This document shows positions 34,928 to 46,316 of a stretch of DNA of 64,000 bases, one piece after another. The notes under the pieces are model-generated. The model ran no database searches and was not told where the DNA came from. It saw nothing but the letters and a program-made list of their open reading frames with translations. Source of the DNA: Piper betle (taxonomy: Eukaryota; Streptophyta; Magnoliopsida; Piperales; Piperaceae). Location of the stretch: positions 1-64,000 of the forward strand of contig JAURVB010004713.1 in NCBI GenBank assembly GCA_033002965.1. Direction: 5' to 3'. How positions within the stretch are numbered: position 1 is the stretch's first letter; the number at the start of each line of letters is the position of its first letter. The position numbers and the translations under genes were made by a program.

Positions 34928-36961
34928 GTAAATCATTCCCTTGAAATTTTTTCTATTATTTGTATTTTTTGTCGTGAGCACAGTTGTTAAGTGTCACAAA
35001 TTTAAACTTATCATCATAGGCTAGATTGGATTCATAAAGAAGCATTGTTGGAACTGTTTAAAAAATTTGTCTTGCACCTGTACAGGTTTGATTTCAGTTT
35101 CAAGCTTTCTTCCAGGTGAATAGCTCTCCTTTCTTATCTTATGCGGATAATAGGATATGGTGGTTTTCCTCTATAAGAAAATTTTCTTTCATGAGCTATT
35201 GGAATTTCTTGAGACCTCCTTCTCCAAGAGCGTTATGACACCCTCTTGTTTGGTCTAAATACCAAACAAGTCGGCATGCGTTCATTGCTTAGTTGGTCAT
35301 GTTAAATAAGATCTTTAACTCTAGACAATCTTCAAAAGAAAGGACTTCATCTTATTAACAGATACTCTGTTTGTGAGGCTTGCTTGGAATATAGAGACTA
35401 TTTATTCTTTGATTTTTTTAATAAACATATTTGGAAGGTCCTTCAAAAATGCCACATGCACCGTCAAGTTAACTCCTTCGATGAAGAGATAAATTGGTTT
35501 CTTACTTTTTGTTTGCAAAACAAGCATGCAAGTCTCCTCTTGAAACCTTTTTTTGTTGCTTGTGTCTCTTACATTTGGTACGAGCTGCAAATATTACTTT
35601 TTTACTCCATGTGGAAAAGACCATAATAATTTCTCCTAGAGGGGAAAAGACTATTGCATTGGCTGGAAGGTGAGAAACCATTTCATTTGGCTTTGGATCG
35701 GGATTTACTGAACTGGTTGTTTCATATATGATTTCAAATGTTCAGTTTGTTTGTTCCAAGGAAAACAAACGAGACAATTAACCATACATTACTTACTGTA
35801 AAATGAAGCTTTTTTAACACGTTTTTGTTTTGTTGAAATAGTTTGTAAAATTGTGATTTCTAAATGATTATAAAGCCCTCAATATGGTAGTGAAAATTTT
35901 ATAATGGTTGCCATGAGCCTTATTATAAAATCAACTCTTGCTACGAAAATTCAAGCATTGATTAAGGAACTCCCTTCTATAGATTCTTTTGTTTGGTCGA
36001 ATTGCCTAGAGCTTGGCATCTTACAGGACTATAGAGAAGAAAATTATCTAAAACATCTGGAAATTTTCTCCTTTGTATAGCAATGAAGCCACTGTATTTT
36101 ATGGAATTGAATGTTGGGTTTTTTAGAGAAGTTACAATAAGACAAGGTGGAAAAAGAAGAATGTTAGGATGGATGCGTTAATTGTGTATTGAATCATGCT
36201 GTAAGTGAATGAGAGATGTATAAATTTGACTTCAACTCTTGAAATCGATGCATGCTGGCTTGGTCGTATTCAAAGAAGACTCGTGTGAGAGGATGAGAAT
36301 AAGCCCATGCCCTGATGGGCCTATTTATTCACACCTAAAAATATACCAGGTAGAAATGAACCTTTGCTAGATTAGGACAAACCAGTGTATGGATGAAAAA
36401 AAAGTTAGAAAATATTAAAAAGATTAGTTCTTTGAGTGTTTGTGTTGTATAAGATTGTGAAGTCGTTCAACAGGATCTGTCTCCTAAACTTATTTGATTT
36501 GGTGGATGATGATGACAAGAATGGCATTCTCTTGTTTTTTATGATTATTTATTCCCAATCTTGGAAAGACCTCTTCTCTTCAGCCCTATACAAGAAGGCT
36601 TGAGATGGAAGCAAACTTTCCTTGCCAGTAGGGAAGAGATGTTTAAGTGTAACCAATTAGCAAGTGCACTTTTGGTGCTTGTGTTTATAGGTTAATGGTG
36701 ATCGAATGATGCTCTTTTACAGTTAGGTGTTTGCAGTAGTGTAACCAATTAGCAATAGCATTATCATGGAATGGTGTTTGCAGTAGGGAATTATCTTCCA
36801 TGCCATATAAGAGTTAGGTAGACGAGAAAATTTTGCTGCCACTTTTATTTCTTACTTTGATTGTGATGGTTGTACTTCTTACTCTTTGGTTTCTTTGGTT
36901 ATGTAAATAGTGACGTATGTAATGCCCATATTAGCAGTGGATGATAAATTTCATTTAACAG
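34928..36961. other. MRL1 intron with missing exon and LINE-like scrap
   Basis: The expected short exon following KGLKHR..AG (a KIP..I..-like segment) was not found. The rest is AT-rich intron, apart from the LINE-like relic at 36085-36500. Confidence 0.5.
36085..36500 (+). mobile_element. Possible L1-type LINE C-terminal scrap
   Basis: Stretches read YGIECWVF, KRRMLGWM and WLGRIQRRLV, which resemble the YGSECW, RMLRWM and RWFGHVQRR motifs after the reverse transcriptase in plant LINEs. Stops and shifts are frequent and no poly(A) end or target duplication was found. Confidence 0.4.
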
Positions 36962-37188
36962 AGTTGGTCAAGCGGTTTGTGCTATGTTAAGAAGATTGGG
37001 ACTACCATATCAAGGAGGAGAATCTTATGGAAAAGTAAGAATTAATGGGCTCACTTTGAGAAGATGGTTTCAGCCAAAGCTCTCTTCGGATAGGAGCAAA
37101 TGAACCTAGCTTACTTGGTAGTAATCTAGCTAAGGCCATCACAAATCAGCAGCGCAACTTCCGTACTAGCAACCTTTCTATTGACTGA
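36962..37188 (+). pseudogene. MRL1: MRL1 last exon
   Basis: Acceptor TTAACAG|. The frame encodes VGQAVCAMLRRLGLPYQGG and GKVRINGLTLRRWFQPKLSS, then stops at TGA. The +1 frame continues GANEPSLLGSNLAKAITNQQ and RNFRTSNLSID to TGA at 37186-37188, the normal MRL1 ending. A single-base indel near 37090-37100 therefore breaks the C-terminus. Confidence 0.85.
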
Positions 37189-38230
37189 GTAAAATGGTTT
37201 CAACCATTTGCAAGGGGTTCTTTTCTTTCTCATTCTTTTTTATTTTTATTTTATTTTTCTCAGTAAGGTTATGCTACTAAACTGTGAAGGGGTTCTTAAC
37301 TTCATTAATATTGGAGTTTGAGATTCTTACATAGGCTTCTTTGCTTCCAGGAAGGTGCCATTTCTTGGTATTTGACTTCTTGAGAAGGTGCATTGGAGAC
37401 CGACTTGATGTAGTATCCATCACTGTCAGAGGATCACATAGTTTGAGGCTTATTTCTTGCACTGTGATTTGAAGGTTTTGTAGCAGCCTACACTTTGTTC
37501 TGTCCTTAAGAGAAAAAATTCTGCCAATCATCTACTTAGCAAAAAGGGCAGCAATGCGCAGGTAATTCTTTCATAGCTCTCATATAAATATGCGTGTTTG
37601 CTTCATTATGGCATAGGTTAGTTGATATTGCTTAGTGAAAATAAAGCTCTTATAGTCATTTCTTGTTTCCCTTTTTCATCTAAAATCCTTTATTTTGTTG
37701 GTCCAATTTTTCAAATGTACCTATATTCAGCGTACACAACAAACCACACCAAACCATCTTGAGATACAATTTGTTCTGACCAGTGTGCTATGAACGTGAA
37801 CAACGTAGTTAGCAGAAACTAAAATTCAGCTGTAAATCGCAAAGAAAACAACAAAGATTCAGCATAGAAAATGGATATTTATTCGGGACAGAGGATGACA
37901 TCTGATTAACCAAATGCCAGATACTATACAAGTGTCCACCCAAAGTTAAGTCAAAGACCATGCCTCCTTATATATCTGTTCATTAATTATTAAGAGTAAA
38001 AACAGTAATACATGATGAAATCAATATTAGAGTTTGTTTTAATCATGCGATGATGCAATAAATATTGATTCCAACCATAGAAGACCTTGTCATGCAATAT
38101 TATACTGCATGATTGCTGGCATGGATGAGATCATCAACATTGACAAGTACCTACATAAATATGCCCCTTTGGATTAGGTGAAAAGAGGTTGTTGGATTGA
38201 ATAAAACCGTACTCAATGAGTAGTATTTCA
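37189..38230. other. MRL1 3' flank and spacer
   Basis: A T-rich tract at 37215-37260 follows the stop. No gene, RNA or clear polyadenylation region is defined. The 37277-37531 minus-strand frame has no recognisable domain. Confidence 0.5.
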
Positions 38231-39609
38231 CTAAGTTTGAAGTACCAATTTCGAGATGCCTAGGAGAGACCACATAAAGAGTTGCGAAGGTGACAAACTA
38301 GTCCAAAAGTAGGAGCTTCATAGCCAAGTGGTAGAGACATATTGGCCTCTTCAAATAGATCACCATGTAAATAGGAATTATTGATATCAAGTTGATGAAG
38401 TTTCCACCCCTTAGAGACTGCTATAGTAGGAAGACACATGACAATGACCGATTTAGCTACTAGGGCATAAGTGTCATTAAATGAAGACCCTCTATCTAAG
38501 TAAAACCACAAACTACCAATCAAGCTTTATAAAGTGCAATGGATCATCTACATTATACATAATTTTATAGACCCATTTGCAGCTCATTGGTTTCTTCCCA
38601 CAGGAAAGAGGTGTCAAATATCACGTTTGATTAGGTTGAAGAGCAAGAATTTCTTCGGGCATTGCTTTCTGTTTGAAAAATGTTGGTTCATCATGGAAGG
38701 TGTTGGTTGCTAAGAAGGCACAATGTGGGAGGAAAAACGAGAGTAAGAGACAAAAGTGAGAGATGAGATATATAATATTTGATGAGGCATATAGGAGAGC
38801 AGGCCCACAAGCACCATAAAAATATGATTTGTGGCATATATAATCTTTAAGGAGGTTTTCTTTCATAATGAAGGTGGAAATAAATAGAAGGTTGGTACAA
38901 ATGTTGGGAGCAAGATGTGGAGGATGTGGCTTTGGGCATGTTGGTGTGATATCTAGAGGGCTATCTAGTGGTTGATGGTTGGGTGAGTTTTTGTTGCTAG
39001 GATTTGGAGATAGTGGATGATGCTTGGATGGGTTTAGTAGAGGCAATAGGTAGATCCATGCGCTGGAGAATTACCTTTAGTTGAATTGTCTGGATGGGAG
39101 GTAGTAATTGAAGGGGCTTGTGGGTGAGATCACATGGAATGGGGAAGTGTGAGAATTATCATCAGAAATTGATTGTGGGTTAGGATTAGGAGTTGGAGAA
39201 GATGCATCATTTTTATAGGAAAAAATGGTTTCATAGAAGACGTCTTCAATAATAAAAATTTGATGCATTTCGAAGATATAAACTCTCCACCTTTTTTTAC
39301 CGCAAGGATAACCATGAAAATACATTTTTAGGCACAATTATCGAACTTGTGGGATGATTGATGATGCACAAAACATAACCATGTAACTGATTGTAGTCTA
39401 ATGAATGAGAAAGTAGAACTTTGTAAGGAGATTTGCGAAAAAGAATGTTAATAGGTGTGTTGTTAATTATATACGTTGCGTGAGAAAACATTCAACCCAA
39501 AAATGCAATGGTAGGTTGGCTTGAAAGCGGAGGGCACGGGCTACATTTAACAAATGACAGTGTAATATTTGCTCGACATGTACATTTTGTTGAATACTCA
39601 CATAAGAAG
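38231..39609 (-). mobile_element. Ty1/copia fragment C (integrase to RT)
   Basis: Minus strand. 39297-39491 encodes ATYIINNTPINILFRKSPYK of the integrase end, preceded near 39500-39590 by bases for the HFWVECF-like segment. 38260-38523 encodes KLHQLDINNSYLHGDLFEEA and CHLRNSLCGLS, typical of copia RT, and bases beyond 38260 code for ASRNWYFKLSE. No LTRs of its own are seen. It ends abruptly where the LTR of element D begins, so D probably inserted into it or abuts it. Confidence 0.75.
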
Positions 39610-39859
39610 TGATGAGATGGGTATAACTAGGGAGCCGCGCAGTAGAAAATTGGGGTGATTCACTAACTGATTCACCACCTAGTGTATGTATTTATAGACA
39701 GAAATAGGTTACAACTAATCCATGATTCTAAGGGATTAACTTTCTACAGACTCTCAAGTAACATTTAAACACTAAACACATCAAAGAAACGGTCAAAACA
39801 TATCCACCGTTTCAGCAGCACATACACATGTACAAATATTTAGTTTTAGAACTTTAACA
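39610..39859 (-). repeat. 3' LTR of copia D
   Basis: ~250 bp. The inner end (ACTTTAACA on plus) adjoins the polypurine tract. It shares GTATAACT..GGGAG, GATTCACTAACT and CACCACCTAGTGTATG with 46180-46316. Confidence 0.8.
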
Positions 39860-39871
39860 CTCTCCCTCAAG
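39860..39871 (-). other. Polypurine tract of copia D
   Basis: Reads CTTGAGGGAGAG on the minus strand, directly before the LTR. Confidence 0.8.
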
Positions 39872-40041
39872 CTATGAGTGGGGATCAACCAGGGATAGCT
39901 TGGACTGTAATTCATCATGTCAGTTGATTGGTAGAGACTTGGTGAAGATATCTGCCAGTTGAAGCTTTGTATTCACATGTTTTAAAATAATCTCTTCTTG
40001 CACCTTGTCCCTGATATAATGACAGTCTACTTCAATATGCT

Positions 40042-41047
40042 TTACCCTTTCATGAAAATAGGGTTGTTAGCTATATGAATAGCAGCCTGGTTGTCACACC
40101 AAAGCTGCATAGGCACATGTACCTCAAATCCCGATTCAGCTAATAACATTTTTAGCCACATCATCTCAGTATTTGCTTTGGCCATGGACCTGTACTCAGC
40201 TTCTGCACTTAACCCGGCCACTACTTGTTGTTTCTTACTCTTCCAGATAACCAGATTTCCTCCTAGCCGTATACAATACCCACTGGTAGACCTTCTATCA
40301 AATACAGTTCCTGCTTGGTCTGAGTCTGCAAATGCCTCCACATACCATGGATCTTCATGTTTATGTTTTTTGTAAAACAGTCCTCGAGCTAGGTATTTTC
40401 GGTGATAACGAAGTATCCTAAGTACAACTGTCCAGTGAGAAGTCTGTGGGCTTTGCATGGATTGACTTACTATACTAACTGCAAAAGCCAAGTCAGGTCG
40501 TGTAATTGTAAGGTAAATTAGCTTACCCAACGATCTTCCTATACAATGTTGGATTTGAAGACATGTCACCATCACTAGGATCCAATTTAATGGATGTCCC
40601 ATTGGTGTGTCTAGAGGTCTGGAATCTTGCAGCCCTGTATCTTTAAGCAGATTTAACACGTACTTCCTCTGGCTTAGAAGACTACCATTCGCATTTCTAG
40701 ATACCTCAGTTCCTAAGAAATACAGGAGCTTACCAAGGTCTTTAATATGCAGTTGAGATTGCAATGACTTCTTTGTGTCAACAATACCAAAAACATCACT
40801 ACCTGAGATGATTATATCATCCACATACACAACCAGTAGATGACCTAATAAATACAGAATAGCCTGCAATAGTCCTTTTGAAGCCAATAGACGTAAGAAT
40901 TGAGCTAATTTTCTCAAACCACGCTCTGGGAGACGTTTAAGACCATAGATGGACTTATGCAATTTACGAAGTTTGGTGGATTGCCCTTTAGCAACGAACC
41001 CTGGAGGTTGCTGCATGTACAAGTCTTCTTGAAGGTCACCACGTAGG
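40042..41047 (-). pseudogene. Copia D reverse transcriptase (3' half) and RNase H
   Basis: A 326-residue open frame, the longest retroelement frame in the window. It starts YMQQPPGFVAKGQ, has a degraded KSIYGLKRLPERG where KQ(A/S)..W is usual, the catalytic motif LLVVYVDDIIISG, then KDLGKLLYFLGTEV, RPDLAFAVSIVSQ, and RNase H blocks DSDQAGTVFDRRSTSGYC, GLSAEAEYRSMA and LWCDNQAAIHIANN. The RT fingers part is cut off by the nested insertion. Despite being open it belongs to a broken element. Confidence 0.85.
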
Positions 41048-42300
41048 TGTTAAACCCCAATTTTTGTCCTTATAACCTTATTATATTTTTGAGGACGAAA
41101 ATTTCTAAACTGGGAGATTGTAAAACCCCGAGAAAAATAATTAGGTTATTTTGCTTAGGGTTTTGTAAATCATAGGACGAACCATAAATAATATTTAATT
41201 AAATTAATTCTTAAAAATTAATATTATAAATTATCAATTATAACCTTTAGAGTACCGGTATAATAGTTTTAAATAAGTTTTATTTATTAAAATTTTGGGA
41301 TTGGGACCCATTCGCATTAATTTAATAGTCAATTTTTTTGACTTTTCGTTAACACACAAATAATATAATTATGAATGATTATGTTCTTTTTTATAAAATT
41401 TGATGTAGTGACTTCTTGAATTCCACACATATTCTTCTATATAAATGAGAATTCTGTTGATGGTAAATAAAACATCAACTTGATAGTTTGTGAGCATAGT
41501 TGGCTCAGCAAAGGGAAGGTTTTCAAGAAGTTTCATTTATATTAGGATCGTGTGTCATAGTTGCGGGTGCCTCATCAAAATTCCAGGTTCATATAATTAC
41601 TCGAAATGTTATATATTCTTATTTGGGAGTCTTGGTCGGCCTGAGCCCACATTTAACCACCATGCGCCGAGCGCAATCAAGGTCAAAGAATTGACTCGGT
41701 CCGACACAGGGCAACACCCTTAAAATTCTTAAAAGATTAAATACCTGCCCCATGCCGAAAAGGGTGACAGAGTGTAGTGGTGCAAGACAACTCATTATGT
41801 ACTTGTGACACCGAGAGGGTGAGTCAATTGCAAATATTGGTAACTACAGGCTGAGGGTCACGTAGCGTATGTGTGTATACATGGGATTATAGCTGGATGG
41901 GCAGTCACCCTTCTAGCATATTAAAAGCTCAGCATAGGCTTATAATCACTAAAAGTCAATTTAATGATGTTGTGGAATATATTAATTTTTTCTTGTAATT
42001 ATATAACTTAGTGTTTTTATCACTAACGCGGAATTGCCTTTACAATTATGCCCATGAAAGGATGGGTAGAGTCAGGACAGCCAGAGGACTCTGTTATTGG
42101 ACTATTATTTTTTTATTCTTTGCATGGCAGTGAGATTTTGGTTCGGTTCATGGGGCTTAGATTATTCCGAGCATTTATTATATTATATTTTATGTAATGA
42201 TTTTTAAAATCTTGACAATTAATAGAAAAATTAATTTATGAGATACTTAGTTTTATATAGTAACACTTGGCTCGTGGCTCGGAACAGGAGGACTGTTATA
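41048..42300 (+). repeat. 5' LTR of nested gypsy-type element
   Basis: The main LTR body starts TGTAAAACCCCG at 41119. The preceding 71 bases (41048-41118) start TGTTAAACCCC and end in the purine-rich AAACTGGGAGAT, a second copy of LTR start plus polypurine tract. The short open frames here have no coding meaning. Confidence 0.8.
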
Positions 42301-42914
42301 GGTGGTATCAGAGCTGTGTTTCCCACGAAACCATGCAAATCAATCTTAACCTTGTTGAAAGTCTAAGAGTCCATTGTCCCAAGGGTAAAAAAATTTTTTT
42401 ACAAGCATTCATCATTTTTTTATAGAATTAATTTTTATTGTTTTAGATGGTAAGTAATTATGGGGTGTGACACTTATGTGTCATGCTAGGTGCACGTAAC
42501 ACCTAAACCAATGAACGTATATGAAACACCTTTACAATCAGCGGTGTTATCTAGGTAGTATGGGTGGTATGGGACACCTGTGTGATATAGATAACAGTGG
42601 TCATGGGACAGTGTGCCCCACTTTAGACTATGTCATATCGAGCTGGGAATGCTTAAATAAAAAAATAAAAATAATTAACAAATAAAATTATAAATCATGA
42701 TATTTTTGAAATGAAATTTTTTAAAGAAAATATGAAGATATTGAAAGTAACTTCTATAGAGCTAGATACAAGTATACCAAAGCTAGATACAGTTATACCA
42801 ACGCATAAAGAATAAATGCCTAAGATAGGATAATAAAAAGTTAGATAAATGAGTAATTTTCTCTTATAAACCCTATTATATTTTTTAGGATAAAAATTCT
42901 TAAGTTGGGGAGAT
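42301..42914 (+). other. Interior of nested gypsy-type element
   Basis: Primer-binding site at 42303-42314 (TGGTATCAGAGC). The rest is non-coding. It ends with a polypurine stretch AAGTTGGGGAGAT at ~42902-42914. Confidence 0.75.
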
Positions 42915-44259
42915 TGTAAAACCCCGATTTTTCTCCTTATGACCCTATTATATTTTCGAGGACGAAAATTCCCTAGCTGGGGAGATTGTAAAACCCCCGA
43001 AAAAAATAATTAGGTTATTTTGTTTAGGATTTTGTAAATCATAGAATGACCCATAAATAATATTTAATTAAATTAATTCTTCAAAATCAATATCATAAAT
43101 TATTAATTATAACCTTTAGAGTATCGGTACAATGGTTTTAAATAAGTTTTATTTATTAAATATTTGGGATTGGGAGCCATTCGTATTAATTTAATAGTCT
43201 TTTTTTTTTTACTTTTTGTTAACACATAAATGATGTAATTATGAATGATTACATTCTTTTCTATAAAATTTAACGTGGTAACTTCTTGAATTCCACACAT
43301 ATTCTTATATATAAATAAGAATTATCAACTTGAAAGTTTGTGAGCACATTTGGCTCACAAAGGGAAAGTTTTCGAGAAGTTTCATTCATATTAGAATTGT
43401 GTGTCATAGTTGCAGGTGTCTTATCAAAATTTCTAGGTTCGTATAATTACTTGAAATGTTATATATTCTTATTTGGGAGTCTTAGTTGGCCTGAGCCCAC
43501 ATTCGACCACCATGTGTCTGAGCGCAACCGGGGTCAACGAATTGACTCAGTTTAATACGAGGCAACACCCTCAAAATGTTATATATTCCTATTTGAGAGT
43601 CTTGGTTGGCCTGAGCCCACATTCGACAACTATGCGCCGAGTGCAACCGGAGTCAAAGAATTAACTCAATCTAACACAGGGCAACGCCATTAAAATTCTT
43701 GAAAGATTAAATACCTACCCCCATGCCGAAAGAGGTGACAGCGTGCAGTGGTGCAAAACGGCTCATTATGTACTTAGTGATACCAAGAGGGTGAGTCAAT
43801 GACAAATATCGGTAACTATAGGCCGAGGGTCACGTAGCGTGTGTGCGTATACATGGGATTGTAGTTAGATGGGCGGCTGCCACTCTCAGCATATGAAGAG
43901 CTTGTCATAGGCTCATAATCACTAAAAGTCGAATTAATGATGTTGTGGAATATATTAATTTTTCTTGTAATTATATGACTTAGTGTTTTTATCACTAACG
44001 CTTATAATGCTTCCGTAAGTATGAGCATAGAAGGATGGGTAGAGTCGGGACAGCTGGAGGACTCTATTATTGGATTATTTTTTTAAATCTTTGCAAGAAT
44101 TGGCTTTTGTTCATTCAGGTTAGTTTTAGGCATTTATTATATCATATTTCATGTCACGGGCTTTAGAATATTTGACAATTAATAGAAAATTAATTTATGA
44201 GACACTTAGTTTTATATAGTAACACTTGGCTCAGTAGTTCGGAACGGACGATTGTTACA
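42915..44259 (+). repeat. 3' LTR of nested gypsy-type element
   Basis: Matches 41048-42300. It likewise has a 72-base leading unit (42915-42986) before the main start at 42987. An extra internal tandem duplication of ~115 bp (around 43455-43680, repeating ATGTTATATATTC and GGCCTGAGCCCACATTCGAC) makes it longer. Confidence 0.8.
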
Positions 44260-44264
44260 ATAAG

Positions 44265-44930
44265 AATGCATTTTTAACATCCAGTTGGTGTAACTCCCAA
44301 TTATATCTAGCTGCAAGGCAAAGTAGGATGCAAACACGAGTTTAAGTTTAACTGTAGGAGAAAAGGTCTCCGCATAATCTACCCCTCTGTGTATATCCTT
44401 TGGCTACCAGCCATGCCTTTAACCTGTCAATTCTACCATTAGCGTTGAATTCTCACAGGCTCCATCGACACCCCACAACTTTCTTAACTGCAAGTAAATC
44501 TGTAAGTGACTAAGTACAGTTATCTTGTAAGGCTTTTTTATTTCATCTTACATTGCCTGTAACCAGCTAGGATGTTGGAGGGCATGAATACGAGACTTAC
44601 GGAGCATTAGTAGTTTGCAAAGATGTATTAAAGACAGTTGATAAAGAGGGAAGCTTACCACGAGGTTCACAATGAGGAAGATGATTAGCAGCTGGAGGGG
44701 GCAACTTTACTCATCTCTCCTTTCATAGGTGATTGGAGGAACAGCAAATCTTTGGCAAAGAGGATTAACAAAAGGCTGATTTCATCTAACATATACACGA
44801 GGAGGATTAGAGAACCTATGGCAAGAAGAAATATCTTCCTGTCCAATAGGTATTGGGAGACAGATATCATGATCTAAAGAAGAGCCGGACCTGGGTAATT
44901 CTTTAGGATAGAAGGAGGTATCCTCAAAGA
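44265..44930 (-). pseudogene. Copia D reverse transcriptase, N-terminal part
   Basis: On the minus strand just right of the nested element, bases encode WELHQLDVKNAFL-type sequence, the RT segment that should run into the DLQEDLYMQQPPG on the other side of the insertion. Further upstream are degraded PLGCRWVF/ARLVAKG-type stretches. Many stops. Confidence 0.7.
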
Positions 44931-44933
44931 ATA

Positions 44934-45853
44934 TTACATCTGCAAACACAAACCACTTTTTGTGGTAGGATTATAACAGAAGTATCCTTTTCGTGTTTTG
45001 GAATAGCCCAATAACATGCACTTAACTGACTTAGGGGAGAGTTTATCTTTACAACCAGTAAAGATATGGACAAAGCAACTGCAGCCAAATACTCCAGGTT
45101 TCAAAGGATACATGGTGTTGGTAGGATTTAATACAAGAAAAAGGATGTTGTAGCTCAGTGTTGACAATGGCATTCTATTAATCAAAAAGCAGGCCGTAAG
45201 CAAGGCTTGAGGCCAATAGGACTTAGGAAGAGACATGTTAATCAATAAACATCTTGTAACCTCTAAAAGATGACGATGCTTTCTCTTGGATGCTCCCATT
45301 TTGTTGCAGATTATGAGAGCAAGAGGTTTCATGTATAATGCCCTTATTTCTCAAATAGTCTTGAAAAGACTTGGACGTATACTCTAATGCATTATCTGTC
45401 CTCAAAACTTTTAAAACAGTAGAATATTGAGTAGTAATTTCATTAGAGAAATACTTAAAACAACTAAAACTTCATTTCTTTCCTTGAACAAGGACAACCA
45501 AGTCATTCTTGACTAGTAATAAATAAACAAAACATAGTATTTAAAATGACTAGGGTTTGGAACATTTATAGGACCCCATACATCTGATTGAACTAATACA
45601 AATGTTGCTTGGTAGTGTTGGAAAGAGAATGAGATGGAAATAAAACCCTACAGTGCTTGGACAGTTCACAAGCATCACAATTAGTTTTAGGAGCAAAACC
45701 TAAAGAAGGCACTAAATGCTTCAATTTATCAAACTGAAGATGACCTAATCTAGAATGCCAATTCATATCCGTAGCTTTAGAAGAATGGACAGGAGTATGA
45801 ACTGCTACCAAAGTCTTATTTGCGTGAACATAGTAGAGTTTCCCTTCAAGCAA
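44934..45853 (-). pseudogene. Copia D pre-integrase and integrase
   Basis: 45593-45853 has WHSRLGHLQFDKLKHLVPS and NCDACELSKHCRVLFP, the HHCC-like pre-integrase zinc region. 44934-45332 has KRKHRHLLEVTRCLLINMSL, PQALLTACFLINRMPLS and CKDKLSPKSVKCMLLGYSK, the integrase end. The catalytic core between them is partly missing. Confidence 0.8.
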
Positions 45854-46011
45854 GCAGAGACCAATCTTCTTCCTTGTGGTTCTTCAATAAACTTCAACTT
45901 TTCTTTTGAAGTTTGTAAGGTGGTGATTGCCGCAGCCCATTGAAGATTATTCTTCCTATAAAGCTTGCTAGTTGTAATAGAGGAGGCATGAATAAGATCA
46001 GCAACAGACAA
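45854..46011 (-). pseudogene. Copia D gag start
   Basis: A short frame with SITTSKLYRKNNLQWAAAIT and LKFIEEPQ, the N-terminus of copia gag. It then joins sequence near the pre-integrase region, so most of gag and all of protease were deleted. Confidence 0.65.
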
Positions 46012-46165
46012 GCTTCCGCGTCAGTTGTCACAGCAAGTGATTTGCCTTTAGCCACTGCCAAAAGTCAAGGGAGGGAAGAACAGAAGAAGAAAGGGTGGGA
46101 AACAAGACACCGTAGCACAGGAGAATTACTGTGGTGACAAACAGGACATGCCCCAAAGAACGACA

Positions 46166-46179
46166 GCTCTAGCATACCA
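46166..46179 (-). other. Primer-binding site of copia D
   Basis: Minus strand reads TGGTATGCTAGAGC, close to the initiator-Met tRNA complement, directly next to the 5' LTR. Confidence 0.7.
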
Positions 46180-46316
46180 TGTTGAAAGAGGTATAACTCG
46201 GGAGACGAGCAGTAGAAAATAGGAGTGATTCACTAACTAACTGATTCACCACCTAGTGTATGTATTTATAGATAAAAATAGGTTACAACTAAAGAAACAG
46301 TCAAAACGTATCCAAC
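46180..46316 (-). repeat. Truncated 5' LTR of copia D
   Basis: Begins TGTTGAAAGAGG (plus order). It matches 39610-39859 but lacks a middle segment and its outer end after GTATCCAACAT. Confidence 0.75.

Larger units (their letters stand above)
23598..37188 (+). pseudogene. MRL1: MRL1-like chloroplast PPR protein, decayed gene spread over 13.6 kb
   Basis: MRL1 is a nucleus-encoded chloroplast pentatricopeptide protein that stabilises rbcL mRNA. Exon pieces match it in order from the pre-PPR linker to the C-terminus: 23598-24329, 24887-24950, 25044-25188, 25281-25333, 25451-25579, 25696-25870, 25942-26101, 26597-26736, 26840-~26943, 28998-~29143, ~29180-29217, 29292-29384, 34879-34927 and 36962-37188. 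Splice sites are mostly intact. The N-terminus with the transit peptide, roughly 90 residues after 26943, and one exon between 34927 and 36962 were not found. At least six frameshifts and several stops occur. Introns hold copia B, a LINE scrap and LTR-like debris. It is a pseudogene unless the sequence carries many errors. Confidence 0.85.
41048..44259 (+). mobile_element. Non-coding gypsy-type LTR element nested in copia D
   Basis: Long LTRs (41048-42300 and 42915-44259) flank only ~614 bp of interior. Directly after the first LTR comes GGTGGTATCAGAGC, a perfect initiator-Met tRNA primer site. No gag or pol frame exists, so it is a non-autonomous (LARD-like) or internally deleted element. 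LTRs start TGTNAAACCCC and end in GTTATA/GTTACA. Flanking pentamers GTAGG (41043-41047) and ATAAG (44260-44264) may be a diverged target duplication. It interrupts the RT gene of copia D. Confidence 0.85.
39610..46316 (-). mobile_element. Ty1/copia element D, split by a nested gypsy element
   Basis: On the minus strand: 5' LTR remnant (46180-46316), primer-binding site (46166-46179), short gag, pre-integrase, integrase, RT, RNase H, polypurine tract (39860-39871) and 3' LTR (39610-39859). The gag-protease part is internally deleted: a gag start at 46011 runs into the pre-integrase region within ~200 bases. RT is split between 44265 and 41047 by an inserted gypsy-type element. It is dead, with many shifts. 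Confidence 0.85.

Noticed and set aside
40042..41022. 326-codon frame considered as an active reverse transcriptase
   Set aside because: It is the 3' part of pol in copia D, whose RT is split by a 3.2-kb insertion and whose gag/protease is deleted.
41490..43664. Short frames repeated in two places (MSIVGSAKG.., MSTFGSQRE..)
   Set aside because: They are the same stretch of the two gypsy-type LTRs; non-coding repeat, not a gene pair.
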